From: Saccharicrinis sp963666825
Lineage (GTDB): Bacteria > Bacteroidota > Bacteroidia > Bacteroidales > Marinilabiliaceae
DNA: 64,000 nt
Assembly: GCA_963666825.2 (NCBI GenBank)
Contig: OY763044.2
Span: 5,828,001-5,892,000, forward strand
Direction of reading: 5' to 3'
Shown here: in pieces, positions 36,029-45,221 of the stretch
Numbering within the stretch: position 1 is the first letter of the stretch
Layout of the letters: each line of letters starts with the position of its first letter
Translations under genes and position numbers: made by a program
The notes under the pieces: model-generated
Seen by the model: only the letters and a program-made list of their open reading frames with translations
Told to the model about the DNA's origin: nothing
Database searches by the model: none

Positions 36029-39000
36029 ATGAATAAAGAAAGTTTGGAAAATTCATCCAGGCTTCAGGCTTTAGAGGCTGAGGTTAAGCACCTTAAGGGA
36101 TTGCTTAATAAAGTGTCGCCCCAGAAAAATGAAAAGCAAGACGTTGTAAATAAACGGTTAGACTCAAAACTAGAAGGTTTATTACAAAAGGGGTTAGGTT
36201 ATAATGAAGTTGTTTTAGAATTATTAAAGGAAGTAGGTCAACAAGTAGAAGTTGACAGACTTTCAATATATGATTATGAAGAGTCACTAGGTGGTTATCT
36301 TGCCAAATATCAATGGTATAGTGATGAGTTTCAGGAGTACTATCCAACAGATCTTATAATCTACGATAATGAAAATCCATTAATAAATCCGACACATGAG
36401 AATGCTTTTGTAACCTCAGATATAGTTAAAGATCTTTCCAATTCTCTTGCACTCAAATTTGAAACTTTTCAGGTTAAGTCGTTATTGATTATTTCATACA
36501 ACAGTGCTGAGATATCAAATGGCTTTTTAGTTTTTGAAACTTGTTCTTTTAATCGTGAATGGTATGATTTCGAAATTCAGGAACAGTTGGTCAATGTAAA
36601 GAAGATTGTTTCGAGTTTGAATACATATTGGTATAAGAAAAATGCTGAAAAGGATTTATTCTATAGAAATATATTAAATACTGCCACTTCTTTAATCGCA
36701 AAAGATAAACTACCTAAAAAAACAATCTATAAAATATTTGAACAGGTAGGACAAGGACTGGGATTAAATAAGGTTTATTTTATTGCACAAAATAGCTTTT
36801 CAAATCATCATGAATTTTTTTGGAGTGTTAATGCTGAAGATGATATCGGTTTAACAAGTTTTGATATAGAAAAACTTCTTGGGAAAAAGGATGTAGTTAA
36901 AAGCTTAGTGTTTGATAGTTCGGAAATAAAAAAGCTGAATATAAAACTTCCTTTACATCTTTCAATATCTGTAAATGCACTATATGTTAATAACGAGTTT
37001 AGTGGTTGGTTAGTCTCTGAATTTAATGAAAACGTTGATAATATCAGATATCTTCCTTTTATAGATTCAATTTCACATTTAATAGAATCTTTGTTAGGGG
37101 ATTTATACTACGAAAGTGAATTGAATACAAGATGTTTGTATTTGATGGAAGCGAATAAGGGATTGGCTCTAAAGGAATCTTTTCTTGATGGTCTATTGAA
37201 ACATTCTCCTGTAGGTATTATTAAGTTGGTAGATGGATTAGTTAAGTTGACTAATGAAAAAGTCAGTGAGATTTTTGAATTAACATCAGAGGGACTTGTA
37301 AACAGAAAATTGGAAGATTTACTTTCATGTAAGGATACTTCTAAATATCTACAGAAGATTGAAAATGAAAATTCTATTGTACATGAAATATTTGAGATAA
37401 ACATTGGATTATATACAAAAATATTGTCCTTTTATGGGATTATTGATAATTCTAACAAAGAAAACGGACATGTATTGTTTATACAGGATGTTACTTCTAT
37501 TTATCATACAGAAAAAAAATATGAAGAACTTCGTGATCGGTATGAAAAAATATTGGAAGCCTCGATATATGGTATTTTCATAACTGATTTAAATGGAAGT
37601 ATAAAGTTCATCAATAAATCAGCAAGAAGTTTATTTGATTATGATCTTGCAGAAGCAAATAATCTAAATATAAAATCATTAGTTTATAATAATAGTGAAG
37701 ATTTTGTTGATGAGTTGCAACTTGCTATAAAATCAGCTAATTTTTATAGAAGTAATACGGCATTAAAATCAAAAGAAGGAAAATTGTTAGAGGTTGATTT
37801 TTCAGCACAAAAAATACAGATTGATAACAAAGAACATTATTTTATTAATGTTCATGAAGTTTCGCAAGTTTCACATATACAAGAGGATAAGTTGGATGAT
37901 GGATTTGAACGTTTAGCTCAAAACTTTCCGGATATTATTTTAAGGTTGAATCGAGATCGTAAGATATTGTATCATAATGATGCGCTTATAAAACATTTTG
38001 GGTTTTTGACTGATCAGGAGATTGAAGGAAGGTCTCTTACTGAGCTAGATGTTTTTAATGAGGTTGTAGGACCTACTTGGCAGGCTAAAATTGAGGACGT
38101 ATTTAATTATGGCGAAAAAATATCAATGGAACTTGGCTTTAGCGATGAATCAAAAGATTTGTATTTTGATTGGATTATTGCTCCAGAACTAGACGTGAAT
38201 GGTAATGTTGATACTGTGTTAGCTATTGGTAAATGTTTATCTGAACATAAATTGGTTGAAAAGCAGCTAATGGAAGCCAAAGAAAAAGCTGAAGAGTCAG
38301 ATAAATTAAAGTCATCATTCCTGGCTAATATGAGCCATGAGCTGCGAACTCCGCTAAATGCAATTGTAGGTTTCTCAGCGTTGCTTAGAGGTGATAATAT
38401 ATCAGTAGAAGAAAAAGATGATTACGTAGAGGTGATTCATAAGAACTCGGATAGTTTAATGAGTTTAATAAATAATATCATCGATGTAGCCAAAATTGAA
38501 AGTGGAAAAATATCTGTAGAGAAAGAAGATGTTGATTTACATGAGATGCTCAAGTCATTATATAGTGATTTTACTCCGAAAGTAGAAATTGAGCATAAGG
38601 GTAGGGTGAAATTGTACCTTTCTATGCCTAAGGATGATAAGTGTATTATTTATTCAGATCCGATAAGGTTGCGTCAGACTTTAGTTAATCTTATAGGGAA
38701 TGCAATAAAGTTCACAATTAAGGGCTTTGTTGAATTTGGATATGCAAAAGAAAATAATCAGATAAGATTTTATGTAAAGGATACAGGTATTGGTATTTCA
38801 GAGGCAAAGCAAAAAGTGATATTTCAGCCTTTCAGAAAAGAAGTTGAAACCAGTAATCAAATATATGGTGGTACAGGTGTTGGTTTGGCAATTTGTGAAA
38901 AAATTGTACATGCTTTAGGTGGTGAAATTGGTCTTAACTCAGAAAAAGGAAATGGTTCAGAATTTTTCTTCACTCACCCTTATGACATATCTGAAAATGA

Positions 39001-39454
39001 GAAAAAACATTCTGGTATTTCTCATAAAACAATTACTATTTCAAACCCGGTTCTGCCCAAAAATTATTATTGGCCTAATAAATTAGTATTGCTTGTTGAT
39101 GAAAATAGTAGTGTTCATTTACAAATGCGAAAATCTATTGAAAAGACAGGTGTAACTCTTGTTTCAGCGAGAACTGGAGCTGGTGCCAGTAAGTTGTTGA
39201 TGAATAGGAAAGATATTTCTCTGGTAATTATGGATCTTAAATTTCCGGATTCAACAGGTGAGGAGTTAATAAAAGATATTAAACAAATGAATAGAGATAT
39301 CCCGGTTATTGCACATTCTGAAAAAGTTACGGAAGGGTATTGTGGCGAGATTCTAAATTATGGATTTGATGCTTGTATATCCAAAAACGGTGAGAAGGAA
39401 GAGTTATTGATGGTAATGGATAAATTTCTTGTAGAAGCAAACAATACAAAATAA
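36029..39454 (+). CDS. Soluble hybrid sensor histidine kinase with PAS/GAF-type sensors
   Basis: The protein has 1141 residues without membrane segments. It starts with a short coiled coil (5-30). Two GAF-like regions (about 55-215 and 220-360) follow, then PAS-like domains (about 390-500, 505-620, 630-745). The kinase core has SSFLANMSHELRTPLNAI (histidine near 771), HATPase with NLIGNAIKFT, DTGIGIS and GGTGVGLAI. A C-terminal receiver domain has the acidic DEN, phospho-acceptor D in VIMDLKFPD (near 1070) and a late lysine in ISKNG. No partner regulator gene is adjacent. Signals are probably cytosolic. Confidence 0.9.
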   Translation: MNKESLENSSRLQALEAEVKHLKGLLNKVSPQKNEKQDVVNKRLDSKLEGLLQKGLGYNEVVLELLKEVGQQVEVDRLSIYDYEESLGGYLAKYQWYSDEFQEYYPTDLIIYDNENPLINPTHENAFVTSDIVKDLSNSLALKFETFQVKSLLIISYNSAEISNGFLVFETCSFNREWYDFEIQEQLVNVKKIVSSLNTYWYKKNAEKDLFYRNILNTATSLIAKDKLPKKTIYKIFEQVGQGLGLNKVYFIAQNSFSNHHEFFWSVNAEDDIGLTSFDIEKLLGKKDVVKSLVFDSSEIKKLNIKLPLHLSISVNALYVNNEFSGWLVSEFNENVDNIRYLPFIDSISHLIESLLGDLYYESELNTRCLYLMEANKGLALKESFLDGLLKHSPVGIIKLVDGLVKLTNEKVSEIFELTSEGLVNRKLEDLLSCKDTSKYLQKIENENSIVHEIFEINIGLYTKILSFYGIIDNSNKENGHVLFIQDVTSIYHTEKKYEELRDRYEKILEASIYGIFITDLNGSIKFINKSARSLFDYDLAEANNLNIKSLVYNNSEDFVDELQLAIKSANFYRSNTALKSKEGKLLEVDFSAQKIQIDNKEHYFINVHEVSQVSHIQEDKLDDGFERLAQNFPDIILRLNRDRKILYHNDALIKHFGFLTDQEIEGRSLTELDVFNEVVGPTWQAKIEDVFNYGEKISMELGFSDESKDLYFDWIIAPELDVNGNVDTVLAIGKCLSEHKLVEKQLMEAKEKAEESDKLKSSFLANMSHELRTPLNAIVGFSALLRGDNISVEEKDDYVEVIHKNSDSLMSLINNIIDVAKIESGKISVEKEDVDLHEMLKSLYSDFTPKVEIEHKGRVKLYLSMPKDDKCIIYSDPIRLRQTLVNLIGNAIKFTIKGFVEFGYAKENNQIRFYVKDTGIGISEAKQKVIFQPFRKEVETSNQIYGGTGVGLAICEKIVHALGGEIGLNSEKGNGSEFFFTHPYDISENEKKHSGISHKTITISNPVLPKNYYWPNKLVLLVDENSSVHLQMRKSIEKTGVTLVSARTGAGASKLLMNRKDISLVIMDLKFPDSTGEELIKDIKQMNRDIPVIAHSEKVTEGYCGEILNYGFDACISKNGEKEELLMVMDKFLVEANNTK

Positions 39455-39489
39455 AAAATGTGTATCTCTAAAGCTTTTGAGATACACAT
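39451..39489 (-). terminator. Terminator after the small exported protein gene
   Basis: Perfect 11-base stem ATGTGTATCTC / GAGATACACAT (39458-39468, 39479-39489). On the minus strand TTTTTTATTTT follows. It may also end the hybrid kinase transcript from the other side, where the T-run is poor. Confidence 0.85.
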
Positions 39490-39543
39490 CTATAAAATCT
39501 TACAATAGGGTTATTTAACTGCTCCCCATTGTCATCTTTGTCA

Positions 39544-40170
39544 TTATTTTCTAAACGCATAAGTATAATTTTTGTCTTCTGAGTTAATAGTTACATGATA
39601 GTCTCCTTTTGGTAAAGCTGAGATATCAAACTTTTTAGAGAAAGTTCTTTCTGCTTTAAAAGTTTCTGTAAAAATTTCTTCAGAACTAGAGCTAATAGTT
39701 ACATCAACTGATTTTACTCCGAAAGGAATGTAACTAACAATTAAAGTGTTGTCAACAACATTAGCAAAAGTTGTATTTGCGTTTGATGCAACTTCTTTTT
39801 TAACATCACTAGCAATTTTGTGGTTTTTAACAGCGAAATCTTTTGAAAAATATTCTTTTCCTTTTGATTTTAATACAACTGAATATTCACCATCGCTTAG
39901 GTATGAAAAATCAAGAACTTTTTGTGTAAAACCAGCTTTGCTAATTAATTCTCTATGAAAAACTTCTCCGTCTTTTCCTTCAATAGTAAGTATTGCATTG
40001 CTTTCGCTTTGGTTGTTTAATGAAAGCACTGAAAAATCAGTATTTAAATAAGGATAAATAGAAACTGTTGATGCTGATGCTTTTCCATCTCCTTCTCCTG
40101 CGTAAGCTGATACTCCTAAGGTAAACATTACTCCCAATGCTAATCCTTTAAATAATTTACTTGTCTTCAT
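39544..40170 (-). CDS. Exported protein with two beta-sandwich repeats
   Basis: The protein has 208 residues. A typical signal peptide ends near VSAYAGE. Two related segments follow, each with the pattern 'aromatic strand - F..KAFTQKVLDFSYLSDGEYSV' and 'F..ERTFSKKFDISALPKGDYHV', about 90 residues apart; the L-S/P-x-G-x-Y turn is typical of DUF3244-like or T9SS-associated immunoglobulin folds. No sorting signal or lipobox is seen. It is likely a periplasmic or secreted small protein. Family assignment is tentative. Confidence 0.6.
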   Translation of the reverse strand: MKTSKLFKGLALGVMFTLGVSAYAGEGDGKASASTVSIYPYLNTDFSVLSLNNQSESNAILTIEGKDGEVFHRELISKAGFTQKVLDFSYLSDGEYSVVLKSKGKEYFSKDFAVKNHKIASDVKKEVASNANTTFANVVDNTLIVSYIPFGVKSVDVTISSSSEEIFTETFKAERTFSKKFDISALPKGDYHVTINSEDKNYTYAFRK

Positions 40171-40956
40171 CTTAAAATAGTTTTTTGTTGTTTGTATTAG
40201 TCAACTTTCTGTAGGTTGACATTACAAACATATGTATATTTTGAGAAAGGGTAGTTAAAATAGGGGGGTCTGACGTATCTGTTTTAATTTTTATTAAGTG
40301 TTTATATGAAAAGGGTATTTTGCTAACATTGGAGAAATATAAAGTTAACATTAAGTTAACATTGGAAGGAGGTGTTAACAAAAGGTCGTAATTTTAACAA
40401 ATCTGTGAAGATTTCTTTCTTGTTTGTTAAAATTGTAATTTGAAAATAAATAGTGTGTTAATATCTGTTTTAAAATTTTACCATTTATCGTTAAGTTATA
40501 GTGATTATAAGCCGTATTTACGATAAAAGTGTTGGTTTCGTGGTTTTAATCCTGTAAGATTCCAATTGGAGACTTATGAGGATGCATCTGTTTATAGTGT
40601 TTTGTTTAATGTTAATTGGAAGGTATTACCTAATAACTAAGCAATATGATGCAAGAAGTCTCTGTAGATGTTTATTTACTGCAAGAAAAGTTTATTGTTG
40701 GATGAAATGATATGTTTGGATAAGGCAGAACAAATATTTTTACTGAAGATACTTAAATTATTGCTTGTTGTGTATTTATATTTGTTTGCTTATAATACAT
40801 GCCTTGTATGATAGAATTTACTTCGTGTATGGGACTTTAGAAATTCCAATAATAGTATCTTCTATTTATATTATATATATAGAGCGCTTTATCGATACTA
40901 TTTTAAAGTAAAGATTTTTGGTGCGCTTTATAAATGTGTTTAAGAAATAAGTTTTC
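40171..40956. other. Long AT-rich intergenic region
   Basis: This 786-base gap separates the start of the minus-strand exported-protein gene from the end of dxs. It holds a 12-base inverted repeat (40390-40434), repeated TTAACATT words at 40343-40362, and the word GCGCTTTAT twice (40883 and 40923). One antisense frame next to 40170 gives a low-complexity peptide that I do not consider a gene. No RNA gene is recognised, though a small RNA cannot be excluded. Confidence 0.5.
40390..40434. repeat. 12-base perfect inverted repeat
   Basis: AATTTTAACAAA (40390-40401) and TTTGTTAAAATT (40423-40434) are exact reverse complements, 21 bases apart. It lies about 220 bases upstream of the exported-protein gene start. 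It could be an operator or an RNA stem. The A+T content makes chance more likely than for a GC-rich stem. Confidence 0.5.
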
Positions 40957-42861
40957 TTATGATAGAATTTCCTTAACGGCGTTATAGATACCTTCTTTAT
41001 CGAATCCACATTCATGCTGAAGTTCAATTTGAGTTCCATGATCAACAAATCTGTCCGGCACTCCCAATCTTTCAATAATTGCATTGTATCTGTGGGTTAC
41101 CATAAATTCTATTACAGCACTTCCAATTCCGCCAACGATTGTTCCGTCTTCAATGGTAATAATTTTATTGTGCTTCTTAAATACATTATGGAGCAGTTCT
41201 TCATCCAATGGTTTACAGAAGCGTAAATCATATAATGCAGCAGAGATATTCTCTTTCTTTAAGTTTTCGCAAACTTGAGCAGCTTTGTTACAAACCGGAC
41301 CTATGGTTAATATGGCAAGGTCTGTTCCATCTATAATTTCCTCTCCTTTCCCAATTTCAATTTCCTTCATTGGATTCACCCAATCTACTGTTGTTCCAAT
41401 TCCTCTTGGATATCGGATTACGAAAGGTCCCTGATCCGGAAGTTGGGCTGTGTACATTAAGTTTCGTAATTCATGTTCGTTACGAGGACTTGCAATAGTT
41501 AAATTAGGTACTAATCTAAAAAAAGCAAGATCGTAAACACCGTGGTGGGTTGCACCGTCAGCGCCAACTAAACCACCTCTGTCAAGGCAAAAAACAACAT
41601 TTAGTTTTTGAATGGCAACATCATGAATAACCTGGTCATAGGCTCTTTGCATGAATGATGAGTAGATATTGCAAAAAGGAACTAAACCTGAAATTGCTAA
41701 TCCGGCAGAAAAAGTAACTGCATGTTGCTCTGCTATCCCAACGTCAAATGCCCTGTCTGGCATTTTTTCCATCATAATGTTTAAAGAGCAGCCTGAAGGC
41801 ATAGCTGGAGTAATACCAACGATCTTTTCATTTTTCTCAGCAAGTTCAACAATGGTATTACCAAATACATCCTGATATTTTGGAGGTTTTGGTTTTGCGT
41901 TTGGCGTCTCTAATTTTTCACCAGTTAGTTTATCGAATTTACTTCCTGTGGCATGCCAGGCAGTTTGGTTTTCTTCCGCAAACTTAAATCCTTTACCTTT
42001 TTTTGTGATACAGTGTAAAACTTTTGGTCCAGGTATGTTCTTTAAGTCATTTAGAACCTTTACTAAATGGTTAATATCATGACCATCAACAGGTCCAAAA
42101 TATCTAATATTAAGTCCTTCGAAAATATTGGTCTGTTTTGTAAGTAAAGACTTTATACTATTGTTAATAGCAGTAATCTTATCCTTTGCATTAGGACCGG
42201 TTATTTTTAACTTTTCAAGTCCCTTAATGATCTCATTTCTAAACTTATTGTAGGTATGAGAGGTTGAAATATCTACTAGGTAATCACTTAATCCACCAAC
42301 ATTAGGATCAATGGCCATGTTGTTGTCATTAAGGATTATCAGCATGTTTGCTTTTGTACTACTTAAGTTGTTTAAACCTTCAAAAGCCTGACCAGCGGTC
42401 ATACTGCCATCGCCAATAATTGCAACAGCTTGTCTGTCGTTTTCTTTGTTTCGCTTTGCTGCAATCGCAATTCCAAGAGCTGCAGAAATAGATGTTGAGG
42501 AATGTCCAACTCCAAAAGCATCGTATTCACTTTCAAAAATATTAGGAAAGCCACTTATTCCTTTATATTTTCTGTTTGTATGAAACTGATCTTTTCTTCC
42601 GGTAAGTATTTTATGACCATAAGCCTGATGTCCAACATCCCATATTAATTTATCATAAGGTGTATTGAATACGTAATGTAATGCTACGGTAAGTTCAATC
42701 ACTCCTAAGCTGGCACCAAAGTGTGCCGGATTACAAGAAACAGCATCTATGATAAAATCTCTTAGTTCCTGACATAAAGCAGGTAAGTCTTTTTCATCTA
42801 ATTTTTTTAAATCATCAGGACTATTAACCTTTTGTAAAAAGCTGTTCCCTATGTTTTCCAT
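40957..42861 (-). CDS. dxs: 1-deoxy-D-xylulose-5-phosphate synthase
   Basis: The protein has 634 residues, the usual family length. The N-terminal half has PAHFGASLGVIELTVALHYV, DVGHQAYGHKILTGR and the thiamine diphosphate motif GDGSMTAGQAFEGLNN; the middle has GPVDGHDIN; the transketolase-type pyrimidine domain has DVGIAEQHAVTFSAGLA and DRGGLVGADGATHHG. It makes the first intermediate of the MEP route to isoprenoids from pyruvate and glyceraldehyde 3-phosphate. It is a single-gene unit with a candidate promoter about 33 bases upstream. Confidence 0.97.
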   Translation of the reverse strand: MENIGNSFLQKVNSPDDLKKLDEKDLPALCQELRDFIIDAVSCNPAHFGASLGVIELTVALHYVFNTPYDKLIWDVGHQAYGHKILTGRKDQFHTNRKYKGISGFPNIFESEYDAFGVGHSSTSISAALGIAIAAKRNKENDRQAVAIIGDGSMTAGQAFEGLNNLSSTKANMLIILNDNNMAIDPNVGGLSDYLVDISTSHTYNKFRNEIIKGLEKLKITGPNAKDKITAINNSIKSLLTKQTNIFEGLNIRYFGPVDGHDINHLVKVLNDLKNIPGPKVLHCITKKGKGFKFAEENQTAWHATGSKFDKLTGEKLETPNAKPKPPKYQDVFGNTIVELAEKNEKIVGITPAMPSGCSLNIMMEKMPDRAFDVGIAEQHAVTFSAGLAISGLVPFCNIYSSFMQRAYDQVIHDVAIQKLNVVFCLDRGGLVGADGATHHGVYDLAFFRLVPNLTIASPRNEHELRNLMYTAQLPDQGPFVIRYPRGIGTTVDWVNPMKEIEIGKGEEIIDGTDLAILTIGPVCNKAAQVCENLKKENISAALYDLRFCKPLDEELLHNVFKKHNKIITIEDGTIVGGIGSAVIEFMVTHRYNAIIERLGVPDRFVDHGTQIELQHECGFDKEGIYNAVKEILS

Positions 42862-42893
42862 TCTTTATACTTCGGGTGAAAATTTGTTGGGTG

Positions 42894-42901
42894 CAAATAT
42901 A
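42894..42901 (-). promoter_or_regulatory. -7 promoter element for dxs
   Basis: On the minus strand, TATATTTG matches TAnnTTTG and lies about 33 bases before the dxs start. A TTTG (plus CAAA at 42918-42921) is 16 bases away, a little shorter than the usual 19. Confidence 0.5.
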
Positions 42902-43007
42902 ATATATTAGCACGAAACAAACCTAATTAGAGTTTTTATAGTTAAAAAATATAAGCATCTTTGAAGCTAAATATTTAATCAACACAGTTTAATTTCAAGT
43001 ATTAATC

Positions 43008-44024
43008 ATGAATAATTTTAAAATATTAATTTTTATTGGTTTGATATTAGGCCTGTTTTCATGCATCCCATTGAAGCAGTTTCAGGAACTTGAAAGTCGA
43101 TATGATTCAAACAAACAGGAATTACAAAGTTTAAGGTCGGAAAATGGAGAACTTGAGGTTCAAAATAATGAGTTATCATCCGAAGTTAATCGTTTAAAAA
43201 AGAAGGTTGAGCAATTAGAAAAAGATACTTTAAGATTAGCCAAGAGAGCCTGGAGTCTGCAAAATAGAAATAAGGAACTATCGAATCAATATAAAGATTA
43301 TTTGGATGATATGTTGAAGAATAATCAAGATAAATCTTCTTCTGAATTATTGAAGCATTTACAGAATTTACATGAAGAATTGCAAAATAGAGAAGATGAA
43401 TTAGTATCTGCGGAAAGAGAGTTAAATAAAGAGAAGATAAATCTGGAAAATGCAAAGAGTAATTTGCAGAAAATGGAACGAGAGCTTGAGCAAAGAAATA
43501 AAAGGCTTTATGAGTTAGAAAGTGCTTTGGCAGAGAAAGATTCATTAATGAATGCCTTAAAGAAAACAGTGGCAGATGCTTTAACCGGATTCAATGATGA
43601 TGAACTTGCTGTGCATATCAAGAATGGAAAAGTTTATGTTTCAATGGAAGAGAAGTTGCTTTTTAGTTCAGGTAGTTATCAGGTTAGTCCGGCTGGTGTT
43701 TCGGCATTGACTAAAATAGCTGGCGTTCTTGAGGAAAAGAAAGATATTAATGTTTTGGTTGAAGGACATACTGATAATGTGCCATATAAGAGTACTATCT
43801 TGCTTGATAATTGGGATTTAAGTGTAAAGAGAGCTACGTCGGTTACCCGAATTTTATTGAATAATGGTAATATTGCTCCTTCAAGAATTACTGCTTCCGG
43901 AAGAAGTGAATATGTTCCTTTACAAACAGGAAACACCCCTGAGGCAAGAAGGAAAAACAGAAGAACCGAAATCATTTTATCTCCAAATCTTGATCAGATT
44001 TTCAACATACTCGAAACCAATTAA
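43008..44024 (+). CDS. OmpA-family lipoprotein with long coiled coil
   Basis: The protein has 338 residues. A lipoprotein signal ends in LGLFSC (C19). A coiled coil runs from about 25 to 190, rich in L, E, K and N. The OmpA-like peptidoglycan-binding domain (about 205-330) has EGHTDNVPYK, DLSVKRATSV and RITASGRSEY..RRKNRRTEI. It probably anchors the outer membrane to the cell wall, with the coiled coil spanning the periplasm. A radical SAM gene follows after 31 bases. Confidence 0.9.
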   Translation: MNNFKILIFIGLILGLFSCIPLKQFQELESRYDSNKQELQSLRSENGELEVQNNELSSEVNRLKKKVEQLEKDTLRLAKRAWSLQNRNKELSNQYKDYLDDMLKNNQDKSSSELLKHLQNLHEELQNREDELVSAERELNKEKINLENAKSNLQKMERELEQRNKRLYELESALAEKDSLMNALKKTVADALTGFNDDELAVHIKNGKVYVSMEEKLLFSSGSYQVSPAGVSALTKIAGVLEEKKDINVLVEGHTDNVPYKSTILLDNWDLSVKRATSVTRILLNNGNIAPSRITASGRSEYVPLQTGNTPEARRKNRRTEIILSPNLDQIFNILETN

Positions 44025-44055
44025 AAGGTTAAAAGTTTCATTTTTATATGTTCAA

Positions 44056-45042
44056 ATGTATTCAGGAGCTTGTAATATTTATAAGCTCCTAAATTTGTTA
44101 TTACTATATACTTCATTTTTCTATAGTAAGTTAACCAACAAATCATCAATTAAGGGTAATCCAATGGCTCTAAGTGTTGAGCCTATTAATATTTGTAATT
44201 TGTCTTGTCCGGAATGCCCAACGGGTATGAAAATCTTGACAAGAAACAAAGGAGCGATTTCATTAGATCTATTTCAGGATGTTATAAATCAGATTTATAA
44301 GCATGCATTTTTAGTAAACCTATATTTTCAAGGAGAACCATTTATGCATGTGAAATTATTTGATTTAATTAAGTATGCAAAAAGTAAAGATCTTCTTGTT
44401 GCTACCTCAACGAATGGGCTTTTTATTACAGCATCAATGGCTGATAAAATAGTTGAATCCGGTCTGGATGAATTATATGTTTCTTTGGATGGAATTACTC
44501 AGGATGTTTATGAGCAGTATAGAGTTGGAGGTGATGTAAATAAAGTAATTGAAGGAATAGAAAATCTTGTAGCAGCTAAAAAAAAATTAAAGTCAAACTT
44601 CCCAATTATAAGGACACAGATGCTTGCTTTTAACTTTAATGAGCATCAGATAAATGAGTTTAAAGAGTTATCCTATCATTTAGGTGCGGACATAGCCGAT
44701 GTAAAAACCGCTCAGGTTTATGGAGTTGAGAATAAGGGATATCTCTTGCCTGAAAATAAAAAATTAACAAGATATACATCTGAGCTTAACGAGTCGTTTA
44801 AAATAAAAGGACAAATCAAAAATAGCTGTTGGAAACATTGGTCATCTTGCGTAGTTACATGGGATGGGAAAATGGTGCCATGTTGTTTTGATAAGGATGC
44901 TCAATTTAATATGGGGATGTTAAGTGAAGATAGTGTGTACAGAATATGGAAAAATAACAAGTATACTTCTTTTAGGAATCTTGTATTAAGAAAACAGTCA
45001 GATATTGAGATTTGTAATAATTGTCCTTTAAGCAGAAGGTAG
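44056..45042 (+). CDS. Radical SAM/SPASM protein
   Basis: I chose the ATG at 44056 (328 residues); an upstream in-frame ATG would overlap the OmpA gene by 160 bases. The cluster motif is CNLSCPEC (C47, C51, C54), placed after a short hydrophobic N-terminus. The SPASM region near the end has SCVVTWDGKMVPCCFDKD and CNNCP, which bind auxiliary iron-sulfur clusters. SPASM enzymes often modify peptides or coenzymes. No peptide substrate or partner gene is adjacent, so the reaction is unknown. Confidence 0.88.
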   Translation: MYSGACNIYKLLNLLLLYTSFFYSKLTNKSSIKGNPMALSVEPINICNLSCPECPTGMKILTRNKGAISLDLFQDVINQIYKHAFLVNLYFQGEPFMHVKLFDLIKYAKSKDLLVATSTNGLFITASMADKIVESGLDELYVSLDGITQDVYEQYRVGGDVNKVIEGIENLVAAKKKLKSNFPIIRTQMLAFNFNEHQINEFKELSYHLGADIADVKTAQVYGVENKGYLLPENKKLTRYTSELNESFKIKGQIKNSCWKHWSSCVVTWDGKMVPCCFDKDAQFNMGMLSEDSVYRIWKNNKYTSFRNLVLRKQSDIEICNNCPLSRR

Positions 45043-45221
45043 TATTAGACTGAAGTTTTCGTGTTATTAACATTCTAATATGGGTGTTGATAAAATATTA
45101 TGTGTAATTGATGTTTTTTTTGATTAAAAAACAAGATCTTTAGACTGAAAATCCTAATTTTAAGTTTTATAATGAACCTCACGAATTGCAGGACCGTATT
45201 TATGATCCTGCTTACTTTTAT

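Noticed and set aside
40172..40381. Minus-strand frame of 69 codons upstream of the exported-protein gene
   Set aside because: The composition is low in complexity, there is no recognisable domain, and it occupies the likely promoter and leader of the gene at 40170.
43864..44055. Upstream extension of the radical SAM frame into the OmpA gene
   Set aside because: It would overlap the OmpA coding region by 160 bases; the ATG at 44056 gives a normal gene. I also considered a frameshift fusion, but both proteins are complete.
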